From Chitinimonas arctica (GTDB lineage: Bacteria > Pseudomonadota > Gammaproteobacteria > Burkholderiales > Chitinimonadaceae): a DNA stretch of 64,000 nucleotides. Each line of letters opens with the position of its first letter. Positions within the stretch are counted from its first letter, which is position 1. Positions 8,171 through 16,800 of the stretch are shown here, piece by piece. The notes beneath the pieces are model-generated. The model had not been told where the DNA came from. It was given only the letters and a program-made list of their open reading frames with translations, and did no database searches. Where the stretch lies: the NCBI RefSeq assembly GCF_007431345.1, contig NZ_CP041730.1:3906001-3970000 (forward strand). Reading direction: 5' to 3'. Made by a program: the position numbers and the translations under genes.

Positions 8171-8323
8171 GGCGGGGTGCGATACGGGGAAGTGCTATTT
8201 TACGGCGCTTGCGCCGAGGTATGCTACTTGCTCTGCCAATTGATCGCATTGGCGCCGACCGTCAGGGTCCCAAAGACCCGGCGTGCGGTGGCGGCCTCGA
8301 ATCCATCCTTAACGGAATCCTCC

Positions 8324-9400
8324 ATGAACACCCCGGCTTTGCAACGAGCAACTTTCCTGGCGCTGCTGGTCACCATCTCGCTGGCCTTCGGCTGGATACT
8401 CTGGCCTTTTCACGGCGCGGTCTTCTGGGGCGTGGTGCTGGCCATCCTGTTCGCGCCCCTCCACCGCCGCCTGCTGGCGGCTACCGGCCAGCGGCGCAAC
8501 CTGGCAGCCCTCGGTACGCTGCTGCTCTGCCTGCTGGTGGTGATCCTGCCCTTGATGCTGATCACCGCCACCCTGATCAAGGAGGGCACCATGATCTACA
8601 CCAAGCTGGATGCCGGTGAAATCGATATCGGCCACTATCTGCAGCAGGTGTTGGACGTGCTCCCCACCTGGCTGGTCAATGTGCTGGAACGTCTTGGCCT
8701 GGACAACCTGGCAAGCCTGCGGGCGAAGCTGTCGGCGGCGATGGTGCAGGGAAGCCGCAGTATCGCCGCCCAGGTGCTCAGTGTCGGCCAGAACGCGTTT
8801 CAGTTCCTGATCGGCTTCGGCATCATGCTTTACCTGCTGTTTTTCCTGCTGCGCGATGGCGCCAGCCTGGCCACCCGCATCAAGCAGGCGCTGCCCTTGA
8901 GCACCGAGCACAAGCGCCATCTCTTCCTCAAGTTCGCCACGGTCATCCGCGCCACGGTCAAGGGCAATATCGTGGTGGCCGCCACCCAGGGGCTGCTGGG
9001 CGGTGTGATCTTCGCCATCCTGGGCATACAGGGGGCCTTGCTGTGGGGCGTGGTCATGGCCTTTCTGTCGCTATTGCCGGCGGTGGGGGCCGGTTTGATC
9101 TGGGTGCCGGTAGCCGCCTACTTCCTGCTGACCGGCGCCGTTTGGCAGGGCGCGGTACTGATCGCCTTTGGCGTGCTGGTGATCGGCCTGGTGGACAATC
9201 TGCTGCGCCCCATCCTGGTCGGCAAGGATACCCAGATGCCGGACTATGTCGTCCTTATCTCTACCCTGGGGGGGATGGCGCTGTTTGGTTTGAATGGTTT
9301 CGTTATCGGTCCGGTTATCGCGGCGATGTTTATCGCGGCTTGGGATCTGTTTGCGGCAATGCCGGAGCGTACCGCGCCTATGCGAAATGATGTTGAATAG
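8324..9400 (+). CDS. AI-2E/PerM-family transporter
   Basis: Start taken at ATG 8324 (MNTPALQRATFLALLV), which gives 358 residues, the normal family length; the frame is open further upstream but that part overlaps the divergent gene's promoter area. The layout is classic: paired N-terminal helices (LVTISLAFGWILWPF, FWGVVLAILFAPLH), a third helix, a long soluble stretch at about residues 95-140, then five C-terminal helices including LLPAVGAGLIWVPVA and the LRPILVGKDTQMPDYVVLIS motif conserved in the AI-2E exporter/PerM superfamily. The substrate cannot be inferred; the name reflects E. coli TqsA, and most homologues are untested. Confidence 0.88.
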   Translation: MNTPALQRATFLALLVTISLAFGWILWPFHGAVFWGVVLAILFAPLHRRLLAATGQRRNLAALGTLLLCLLVVILPLMLITATLIKEGTMIYTKLDAGEIDIGHYLQQVLDVLPTWLVNVLERLGLDNLASLRAKLSAAMVQGSRSIAAQVLSVGQNAFQFLIGFGIMLYLLFFLLRDGASLATRIKQALPLSTEHKRHLFLKFATVIRATVKGNIVVAATQGLLGGVIFAILGIQGALLWGVVMAFLSLLPAVGAGLIWVPVAAYFLLTGAVWQGAVLIAFGVLVIGLVDNLLRPILVGKDTQMPDYVVLISTLGGMALFGLNGFVIGPVIAAMFIAAWDLFAAMPERTAPMRNDVE

Positions 9401-9505
9401 GGCGTAGGGAGCGAAGTCCGGTTTACTCCACCGCGATCGGCTGTGGTGCGTCGACCGTAATGCGTATGGCGATGGTGGTTTCAGTGCATCGCGCGCCTTT
9501 CTCCG

Positions 9506-10534
9506 CTAGTTGATCAGCACTTGTCGATTGGCCTTGTCTTGGATTGCATGGCACTGCGCCATGATCTCTGCAAAATTCGGCTGATTCAGCGCCAGTAGAC
9601 CATCCTCCAGCATTGCGGCGTAATCGCGCTCAAGTGCTGCCCGCGATTCTCCCGTAGGAATTAATTGCAGTTGGCCACTGGTGGCGGCGAAATAGTCGAT
9701 TTTGTTACCTGTCTTATCTTTCTCGGCAAAGAACATCGACTTGTGTTCTGCCACTGCCCTGGCCAGTGCAGGGGAGGCGCAAGCATCAGCGAAATGAGTT
9801 GTGTTTGCTATGGCGGCCAGATCGTACCAATGGCGCGAGTAGCGTTCACCGCGTAAGCGCCCCTGCAAACAATAGACGTGGGCTGCGGTGGCTTTTTCCC
9901 AAAAGGTACGTTCAGCCGCCATTACCAGCGGTTTGGCGGTTGGAAAGGCTACGCCATCGATTTCCGAGGCGATGTCGCAGGTCACGGTCTGAGCGCGGTG
10001 AGGTTCGCCGGTTGCTCGTGCACCAAACTCCAATTGAATAGTCGGCACTGAATAGCCCGAGCCGGTTTTATTGGCGGGATACGCCAGTATCAGCTTGTCG
10101 TTTTCCTGACCGGATAGGGTCAAGTTGGCTTCAATACCGGCTTGTGCCATGGCCGTTTCAATGACAGGTTTAACTTTGGCCTCAATCCAGCACGGCAACC
10201 GATTGCGTACCGCACTACTGATTTTCTTTTCTTGGCTTGAAGTAGCGGGAATGGGATTGCCTTGGGGAAGTAGGTCGGCCACCAATTCTCGAATGTCGTA
10301 GGTTAGATCCACATCCTCTGAAAACCGATCGATGATGCGGTAAACCTTGGATAGCGATGTACCACCCTTGAAAGTGAGCGTATTGGCCAGGTCTGATGCG
10401 TAGAGGGCAGAAAGCACCCATACCACCCAAATGTCTTTTTCAAGCAAATGCGCGGGACGGCCCGAACGTGAAGATGCATAGGTCAAGGCCTCGAACTGAT
10501 CGCGCTGGTTGAGCAAAAACCATGATTCAGCCAT
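9506..10534 (-). CDS. AbiEii-type nucleotidyltransferase toxin
   Basis: A 342-residue DNA polymerase beta-like nucleotidyltransferase of the AbiEii/AbiGii family, the toxin of type IV AbiE toxin-antitoxin and phage-abortive systems. The active-site motifs are all present: FKGGTSLSKVYRII with the GGTSLSK signature near residue 56, then FSEDVDLTY supplying the metal-binding Asp pair, and later ERTFWEKATAAHVY with the conserved Lys. It overlaps the upstream antitoxin gene by 8 bp, so the pair is translationally coupled. No frameshift or truncation is seen. Confidence 0.92.
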   Translation of the reverse strand: MAESWFLLNQRDQFEALTYASSRSGRPAHLLEKDIWVVWVLSALYASDLANTLTFKGGTSLSKVYRIIDRFSEDVDLTYDIRELVADLLPQGNPIPATSSQEKKISSAVRNRLPCWIEAKVKPVIETAMAQAGIEANLTLSGQENDKLILAYPANKTGSGYSVPTIQLEFGARATGEPHRAQTVTCDIASEIDGVAFPTAKPLVMAAERTFWEKATAAHVYCLQGRLRGERYSRHWYDLAAIANTTHFADACASPALARAVAEHKSMFFAEKDKTGNKIDYFAATSGQLQLIPTGESRAALERDYAAMLEDGLLALNQPNFAEIMAQCHAIQDKANRQVLIN

Positions 10535-11123
10535 GAACCGGTTCCTCGCTCACGACCCGCGCCAACCAGCTCGGAAGCATTGCCCGCGCGCTACGCATGG
10601 CCTCCCATTCTGCTTTGGGCAACGTGGCGCGTAGTTGCCTTAGTGCAGTAGGTGCCGCTTGGGGTCCCAACCACGACAAGGCACGAATTGCCATGCCGGC
10701 CGGACGCTTGCCCAGGAGCAACTGCCAGCGGCCGACATGCTTGAGTTCAACGCTTCGTTTACCAAGCTGAAGCTTACGGGAGCGGCCGGACGTAAAAAAC
10801 ACCTCACGTGTAGGCACTTGTGTGGTTAAACCCAGTGCATTGGCGTCCGCCGCACCATTAGCGACGACGGTTTCACCGTAATTGACTTCAAGCGAACGCA
10901 CCACCGACTCGGTGGATGGTGCACGAAGACCGAATCGTCCTTGATGCGGTGTGACATAGGCACCACGGCTTACACGTATCAATTTTCCTGCTTGCACCAG
11001 CCGGGACATGGTTTTGTCGATGGCAGCCCGTGAGCCAAGGTGCAGGAATCCCTTGGGCGATAGCAAGCCACCCTCCGGCAGATTCCGAGCGGCAGACAAA
11101 ATATTCTCAGCAAGTTGGCTCAT
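10527..11123 (-). CDS. AbiEi-type antitoxin with winged-helix domain (DUF6088-like)
   Basis: A 198-residue protein. Residues 1-60 form a winged-helix DNA-binding region (LSPKGFLHLGSRAAIDKTMSRL, then GKLIRVSRGAYVTP), followed by the AbiEi C-terminal region needed for neutralisation (EVFFTSGRSRKLQLGKRSVE). Antitoxins of this family block the AbiEii nucleotidyltransferase and repress their own promoter by binding inverted repeats. A 28-bp imperfect palindrome overlapping the predicted promoter starts 15 bp upstream of the ATG, which fits that model well. Confidence 0.9.
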   Translation of the reverse strand: MSQLAENILSAARNLPEGGLLSPKGFLHLGSRAAIDKTMSRLVQAGKLIRVSRGAYVTPHQGRFGLRAPSTESVVRSLEVNYGETVVANGAADANALGLTTQVPTREVFFTSGRSRKLQLGKRSVELKHVGRWQLLLGKRPAGMAIRALSWLGPQAAPTALRQLRATLPKAEWEAMRSARAMLPSWLARVVSEEPVHG

Positions 11124-11137
11124 GGATACGATTCCTT

Positions 11138-11174
11138 TGTCAGAAGTATAGCTAAATATCTGACATACCGTAAA
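11138..11174 (-). promoter_or_regulatory. abiE operon promoter overlapped by a palindromic operator
   Basis: On the minus strand, TTTACG (-35; bases 11169-11174) and TATACT (-10; bases 11145-11150) are separated by 18 bp. The palindrome at 11138-11165 has perfect outer arms TGTCAGA/TCTGACA and a symmetric TAGCTA centre, so a bound dimer would cover the -10 and spacer. The family is known to autorepress, which supports the call; binding itself is inference. Confidence 0.7.
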
Positions 11175-11366
11175 TGGCTGTGAAAAGAGGCCGCGACCCC
11201 ATCTTGCCTAAGCGTTTATCGATATCTACTGGTTCTCGCCATGAGATTGTCTATTACCTGCACTTGCGGCTAAGTTTAAAGCCCGCATGCGAGCAGGCTC
11301 CGCCTCGCGGGGGCCAGCCGGCACCTCTGCCGGCCAGGACGACAATCCCTGCATAAGGAGCCAGCC

Positions 11367-12773
11367 ATGCCTACCTCTGCCACCTTGCCCGGCAGTCCTC
11401 CCCCTTTGCGCGCACCCAAGCCGGCCGGGCAGCTATTGCTGGGCCACCTCAAACCCTATCGGGCCGATATGCTGGGTTTCCTGTCCCGCAGCCGCGCCGA
11501 ACTGGGCGATATCTTCCGTATTCGGCTGGGGCTGCGCCATCTGCATGTGTTGGGTCATCCCGATATGGCGGAGCAGGTGCTGATCAAGGACAAGGCCCGT
11601 TTCGGCAAATTGGCCGAACTGGCGGAACTGGGCAGCAAACGGGAAATCGGCCTGGGTCTGGTGCTGGGCAAGGGCCTGGTGACCAATTATGGCGAATCGT
11701 GGCGACGGCAGCGCCAGATGATCCAGCCGATGTTCCACAAGGCCCAGATCGCCGCCATGGCCGATGCCATGACGGCGGCCGGCGATCGCCTGCTGGCGCA
11801 TTGGCGGACGTCCTACCAGCCGGGGCAGACGGTGGACGTGGCGCAGGAAATGATGCGCGTGACCGTCGATGTGGTGAGCCAGACCATGTTCGGTGCCGAC
11901 TTGGTGGATAAAGCCTGTTTTGTCGGGGATCGATTCCCCTTGTTGCTGCGCTATGCCTTCAGCAGCATCAGCAACCCCTTCAGTCCGCCGCCTTCCTGGC
12001 CCACCGCGCGGAATCGGGCCTTTCACAAGGCCATGCAGGAATTGGATGAGCTGCTTTACGGCCTGATCGACCAACGTCTACAGCGAGGCGAGCCGCGTGG
12101 CGATCTGCTCGATATGTTGCTGGTGGCGCGGGACCATGAAAGCGAAACGGGCATGTCGGTACGGCAGTTGCGCGACGAGGTGGCGACCATCTTCGGCGCG
12201 GGACACGAAACCACCGCCAATGCGCTGACCTGGACCTGGTACCTGCTGTCGCGCCATCCGGAAGCGAAACGCAAGCTGAAAGAGGAGCTGGCCAGCGTCT
12301 TGGGCGGCCGCACGCCAACATTCGCCGACCTGCCTCGGCTGGTATATACCCGAGCGGTATTCGAGGAATCCATGCGCCTATTCTCACCCGCGCCGGCCCT
12401 GCCGCGCGCCGTGTTGCAGGATACTACCGTGGCCGGCTACGGATTGCGCCGGGGCGAGTTGGTGATGGTGGTGAGCGATCTATTGCATCATCATCCGGCC
12501 TTCTGGCGCGAGCCGGCACGGTTCGACCCGGAGCGCTTTCTTCCCGGCGCGGTTCCGCTGCAAGCCCATCGTTGCGCCTACCTGCCTTTCGGTGCAGGAC
12601 CCCGCGTCTGCATAGGCAACCACTTTGCCTTGATGGAGGGCCAGCTTTTGCTGGCGCAGATCGCCCAGCGCTACGATCTGCAGCTGGTGAGCGGCCATCC
12701 TGTCGAGCGGGAGGTGGCGGTGACGATGCGGCCTCGCTACGGTATGCCCATGAAGCTGGTGGAGATAACGTAA
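11367..12773 (+). CDS. Cytochrome P450
   Basis: A 468-residue soluble P450. All hallmarks are visible: WRRQRQMIQPMF (C-helix WxxxR), the I-helix oxygen-activation motif AGHETTANALTW, the ExxR pair in EESMRLF, and the haem loop FGAGPRVCIGNHFALMEG with the axial Cys at residue 415. The sequence resembles the CYP102/CYP4-like bacterial branch more than the classical camphor hydroxylase type, but the substrate is unknown. No ferredoxin, reductase or biosynthetic partner lies nearby, so it must use redox partners encoded elsewhere. It is preceded by 200 bp with GC-rich inverted repeats and no other gene. Confidence 0.95.
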   Translation: MPTSATLPGSPPPLRAPKPAGQLLLGHLKPYRADMLGFLSRSRAELGDIFRIRLGLRHLHVLGHPDMAEQVLIKDKARFGKLAELAELGSKREIGLGLVLGKGLVTNYGESWRRQRQMIQPMFHKAQIAAMADAMTAAGDRLLAHWRTSYQPGQTVDVAQEMMRVTVDVVSQTMFGADLVDKACFVGDRFPLLLRYAFSSISNPFSPPPSWPTARNRAFHKAMQELDELLYGLIDQRLQRGEPRGDLLDMLLVARDHESETGMSVRQLRDEVATIFGAGHETTANALTWTWYLLSRHPEAKRKLKEELASVLGGRTPTFADLPRLVYTRAVFEESMRLFSPAPALPRAVLQDTTVAGYGLRRGELVMVVSDLLHHHPAFWREPARFDPERFLPGAVPLQAHRCAYLPFGAGPRVCIGNHFALMEGQLLLAQIAQRYDLQLVSGHPVEREVAVTMRPRYGMPMKLVEIT

Positions 12774-12840
12774 GCGGCAGCGTCGCCTATGGCCGACACC
12801 AGCTAACTCAGCCATATCAGTGACTTGGCTATCCTCAAGC

Positions 12841-12907
12841 CGCCGCTGTCGCCCAGCGGCGACGAATCACCGGAAGCCGCACCACGTCTCCCCAGTCGAA
12901 AGACTGG
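12841..12907 (+). other. Two stable hairpins in the bactofilin upstream region
   Basis: The first is CGCCGCTG / CAGCGGCG with a 5-base loop (12841-12861). The second is CCAGTC-GAAA-GACTGG with a GNRA tetraloop (12892-12907), followed by a T-rich stretch TCCTTTT. Together they sit between the P450 stop (12773) and the bactofilin start. They could be a terminator for the P450 gene or a structured leader. The known GEMM core around such a tetraloop stem is absent. Confidence 0.5.
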
Positions 12908-12939
12908 AATAATCCTTTTAAATCAGCGTCTCGTCATCG

Positions 12940-12955
12940 TTGGCACGAAGTTTGT
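12940..12955 (+). promoter_or_regulatory. Possible sigma-54 promoter for the bactofilin gene
   Basis: TTGGCACGAAGTTTGT matches the RpoN consensus TTGGCACG-N4-TTGC except for the final C to T, with GG and the -12 element at the correct 10-base separation. It lies about 85 bp upstream of the bactofilin ATG and after the hairpins. One consensus base at the -12 GC is lost, so this is tentative. Confidence 0.4.
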
Positions 12956-13038
12956 TAGATAGGCATTGCCGGGCGTGAAGCAACGCCCGGCCCGCCTGGG
13001 CGATGCCCTTTGTCTACCGCCAAGATTTGCGAGGAAGC

Positions 13039-13635
13039 ATGTTTAACAAGGCCACTACGCTTAACAAGTCCACCCCGGCCGGCGCAGAGTCCCGCTCCAG
13101 CGTGTTGGGCGATAACCGGCAATCTACCCTGGCGCGAGCCAGCGAGACCCAGAAGGCGCTGGACAGCATGTTGTCCAGCCCACCGGTGCCGAGCGCGGCG
13201 CAGGACGCCAGCGAGCCGCTCAACGGCAGCCGCTTGATCGTGGGCGCCAACGTCAAGCTGAAGGGCGCCGAAATATTGGATTGCGACACCCTGGTGGTGG
13301 AGGGACGGGTCGAGGCGACGATGGACAGCAGGGTGCTGCGCATCGCCCGGCACGGCGCCTTTGCCGGCAAGGTAAGTATCGACGTGGCGGAAATCCATGG
13401 CGAGTTCGAAGGTGAACTGCTGGTACGGGAACAGTTGATTGTCTACGCCACCGGCCGGCTCAAGGGCCAGATCCGCTACGGCCGCATCCAGGTCGAGGAA
13501 GGGGGCGAGTTGGCTGGCGATATCGGACCCTTGACCGGTTCGGAGAATCGGCCGGTGCCTATCCGGTCGACCACGCCCGAGTTGGCGCCGGTACCGGTCG
13601 AACGGATACCCTTGGCTACCGGCACTTCGGGTTGA
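13039..13635 (+). CDS. Bactofilin (polymer-forming cytoskeletal protein)
   Basis: Started at ATG 13039 behind GAGGAAGC, giving 198 residues. The central 100 residues are a right-handed beta-helix bactofilin domain: LIVGANVKLKGAEILDCDTL, then VVEGRVEATMDSRVLRI, then GQIRYGRIQVEEGGELAGDI. Disordered Ser/Thr- and Pro-rich tails flank it on both sides, as usual. Bactofilins polymerise without nucleotide on the inner membrane and organise cell-wall enzymes, polarity or motility. No M23 peptidase gene is adjacent, unlike in many bactofilin operons. Another hairpin (GCCGGGCGT/ACGCCCGGC, about 12968-12991) lies just upstream. Confidence 0.9.
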   Translation: MFNKATTLNKSTPAGAESRSSVLGDNRQSTLARASETQKALDSMLSSPPVPSAAQDASEPLNGSRLIVGANVKLKGAEILDCDTLVVEGRVEATMDSRVLRIARHGAFAGKVSIDVAEIHGEFEGELLVREQLIVYATGRLKGQIRYGRIQVEEGGELAGDIGPLTGSENRPVPIRSTTPELAPVPVERIPLATGTSG

Positions 13636-13891
13636 TCGGATTCTGGGGGCGTAGTAACGCTACGCCACCAATTCTTTTGCGCTGACACACTCGGCGTATT
13701 TTTCTGGGCAAACCCAGTCTGCAGGCCGCTGCCACCCTGATGGCGCTTCCAATAGCGGCCTGCTGCGCCGCAATAATCCACTTGCCCACCCCAATCCCGC
13801 TCGTATATATTCCGCGCCCCGGCGCTTGGCCGGGCGTGCAGCCATACGTGCCGCACGCGCTATTAATCCTTGATTTATCGAAAAGAAATCA

Positions 13892-16800
13892 ATGCGCAAA
13901 GCAGGCGTGGCACATCGTTTGGCGGTACTGGGCAACACACGTGGTACGGATTGGCTGGCACGTTTAGGTGCCTTGCTGGTGGGTGTCACGGTCCTGGCCG
14001 CCCCGCCGACCATCAATGTGCAGCGCACCCCCGCGACGATGATCGTCGGGCAGGCGTACACCTCCAGCTGGTCCACCACCCATGCCACCGCGGTGTCCTT
14101 GACCTGTACCGCCAGCGGTACCGGCTTCGCCATCAGCAACCTGGCCTTGGCCACCAGCGGCAGCGCACCGGGTACGGCCAGCGCCGCCTGGGTGGGCTAC
14201 CCCTCGCGTTGCACCTGGACTGCCACCGGTCCTGAGGGCAGCACCTCCACGGTGGAGAACCTCACCACCATCAATCCGCCCCCGGCCCCCACGATCACCC
14301 CGCAACGCCAGCCCGCGACCATGGTGGCGGGGCAGCCGTATACCGCCAGCTGGTCCACCACCAATGCGACCGCCGTATCACTGAGCTGTACCGCCAGCGG
14401 CAGCGGCTACACCGTCAGCAATCTGGCCTTGGCCACCAGTGGCAATGCCCCCGGCACCGCCAGCGCCGCCTGGGTCGGCTATCCGTCAAGCTGCACCTGG
14501 ACCGCTACCGGTCCGGGCGGTTCCAGCAGCAGAGTGGAAACGCTGACCACGGTCAATCCACCGGCACCCACTATCACGGTACAGCGCAATCCGATCACCA
14601 TGACGGCGGGGCAGGCGTATACCTCCACTTGGTCTACCACTTACGCGACCGCCGTATCTCTGAGCTGTACCGCCAGCGGTACCGGCTATTCCGTCAGTAA
14701 TATGGCGATGGCCACCAGCGGTTCTACGCCCGGCACCGCCAGCGCCGCCTGGGTCAATTACCCCTCGCGCTGCACCTGGACCGCTACGGGCCTCGGCGGT
14801 GCGACCAGCAGTGTCGAAATCCTCAACACGGTGGCCGGCGTCAATCCGGCCCTGCCCACCTCCACGCTTAGCGCCAGTCCCAGCAATGTACGCATCACCG
14901 CCGGCCAAACCGCCGCCATCACCTTGACCGGCAGCGGCAGCGACGTCGGTGGCCAAGTGGCCAAGCTGGAACTGCTGCTCGATAGCGGCAGCGGCTATAG
15001 CGCCACCCCCCTCAAGACCGTGCCGGGTACGACGCCCACCGCCAGCTTGAGCCATGTCCACAATCTGCCGGCCGGTTTCTACCGCTTCAAGCTGCGCGCC
15101 ACCGACAACCAGGGCGCCAGCACCGACTCCACGCCGTTCCCGGTCAATATCACCACCAGCCCGCTATTGGGCAGCCTGAGCGGCATTCGCAGCAGTGCCG
15201 ACGGCAAGGCGCAACTGGTGGGCTGGACCTGCCAGGCCGGTACGGCGCAAGCCATGAGCTACCAGGTCTTCCTGAACGCCCCCACCCAAGCCCTGGGCGG
15301 TGTGCCGATCGGCACCGCCAATCTGGCCAACCTCAGCGACGAGCTGGACAACGCCGCCGTGCAAGCCGCCTGCGGCACCCCCGGCGTCGGCCACAGCCTG
15401 CGCTTTGATCTCAGCCCCTATACCAGCAGCTACGCCGGCAGCCCGATCTTCGTGCAGGCCACCGCCCCCAGCGGCAGCCTGGTACTGCCTTGCGAGGACC
15501 GCAACTGCACCATGCCGGGCAGCCTGCGCATTGCCCTGACCACGCCAGTTGATCTGGCGGTGTACAAGGGCGTGTCCGATATCTTTATGCGGATCAAGCT
15601 GAGCAATGGCACGGGTAGTTGCGACGACGTGTCCTTCCTGTTCGATGGGGCATGGCTGGGTAAGGCGCAAGGCGTCACGGCCGATAGTGAAGCGGGTACC
15701 TGCTATGTGACCAAGCGCGGGGTCGCCCCACGTGCGGCACCGTATCTGATCGCTGCGCGTATCCAGCAGGGCAATACCACGCTGTATGCGGCCCATCGCA
15801 ACGTGCAGGTCATCTCCGGCACGACCATCAGCCTCAGTAGTCCCGAAGCCGGCAAGACCCTGACGGCCCCGGCCAGTATCACCTTGAATGCCACGGCCAC
15901 CATTGGCAGCGGCAGCATTACCCGTGTCGAGTTCTACAATGGCGCGACCAAATTAGGGGAGGACAGCAGCGCCCCTTACAGCTACAGCTGGATGGCGGTG
16001 CCGGTGGGCAACTATGCCAATCTGACGGCCAGGCTGGTGGATAGCCTGGGTGGCGTGACCACCAGTGCGCCGGTTGCGGTGAACGTCACGGCCAGCCAAG
16101 GTGGCGGTGGCGATACCCCGGTCAAGATCAGCTTCGCTTCCAGTTATGTAGATGGTCTGATCAGTGGCGGGGTGGATGCCGGCAGCCTGCCGGGCGAACT
16201 CGGTGTCGGCGGTGGCGCGGCCAACTATAGCCTGCCGATCGTCGTCCCTCCGGGCACGGCCGGTATCGCTCCCAGTTTGAGCCTTAACTACAACAGCAAC
16301 GGCAGCACGGGTATTGCCGGGCTGGGTTGGAGCCTGAGCGGCCGGTCCAGCGTGCAACGCTGCAGTCGCAGCATTGCCCAGGATGGCGAGCACGATACCG
16401 TCCGCTTCGACACGCGCGACCGCCTGTGCCTGGATGGCCAACGGCTGGTCCTGGTCAACCTGGCGATGAGCGATGCCAACTACTGGGCGGAGAACGCCCA
16501 ATACCGCACCGAAATCGATAGCTTCAGCCGCTTCAGCCGCTTCAGCGCCAATGGCAAGCTGGGCTTCAAGGTCGAGACCAAGGCTGGCCAGATCCAGTAC
16601 TTCGGCGTCAATGGTCTCGACGGCCTGGCCAATAGTTTTGTGCAAGCCCAAGGCAAGACCGAGGCCATCAGCTGGGCCTTGGACCGGGTGGAAGACCGCG
16701 CGGGCAACCGCATGACCCTGGGCTATCTGCACGACCTCAGCACGGGAGAAAACCTGCCCGCCTGGTATCGCTACGGCGGCCATGCCACCACCAACGCCGA

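Noticed and set aside
12892..12907. Tetraloop stem resembling the P1b helix of a GEMM c-di-GMP riboswitch
   Set aside because: The stem CCAGTC-GAAA-GACTGG looks similar, but the flanking riboswitch core (the GCAAA-type and ACGCAAAGCC segments) is absent, so no riboswitch is called.
14006..14845. CRISPR-like regular repeats
   Set aside because: The roughly 280-bp units are in-frame protein-domain repeats without spacers, so not a CRISPR array.
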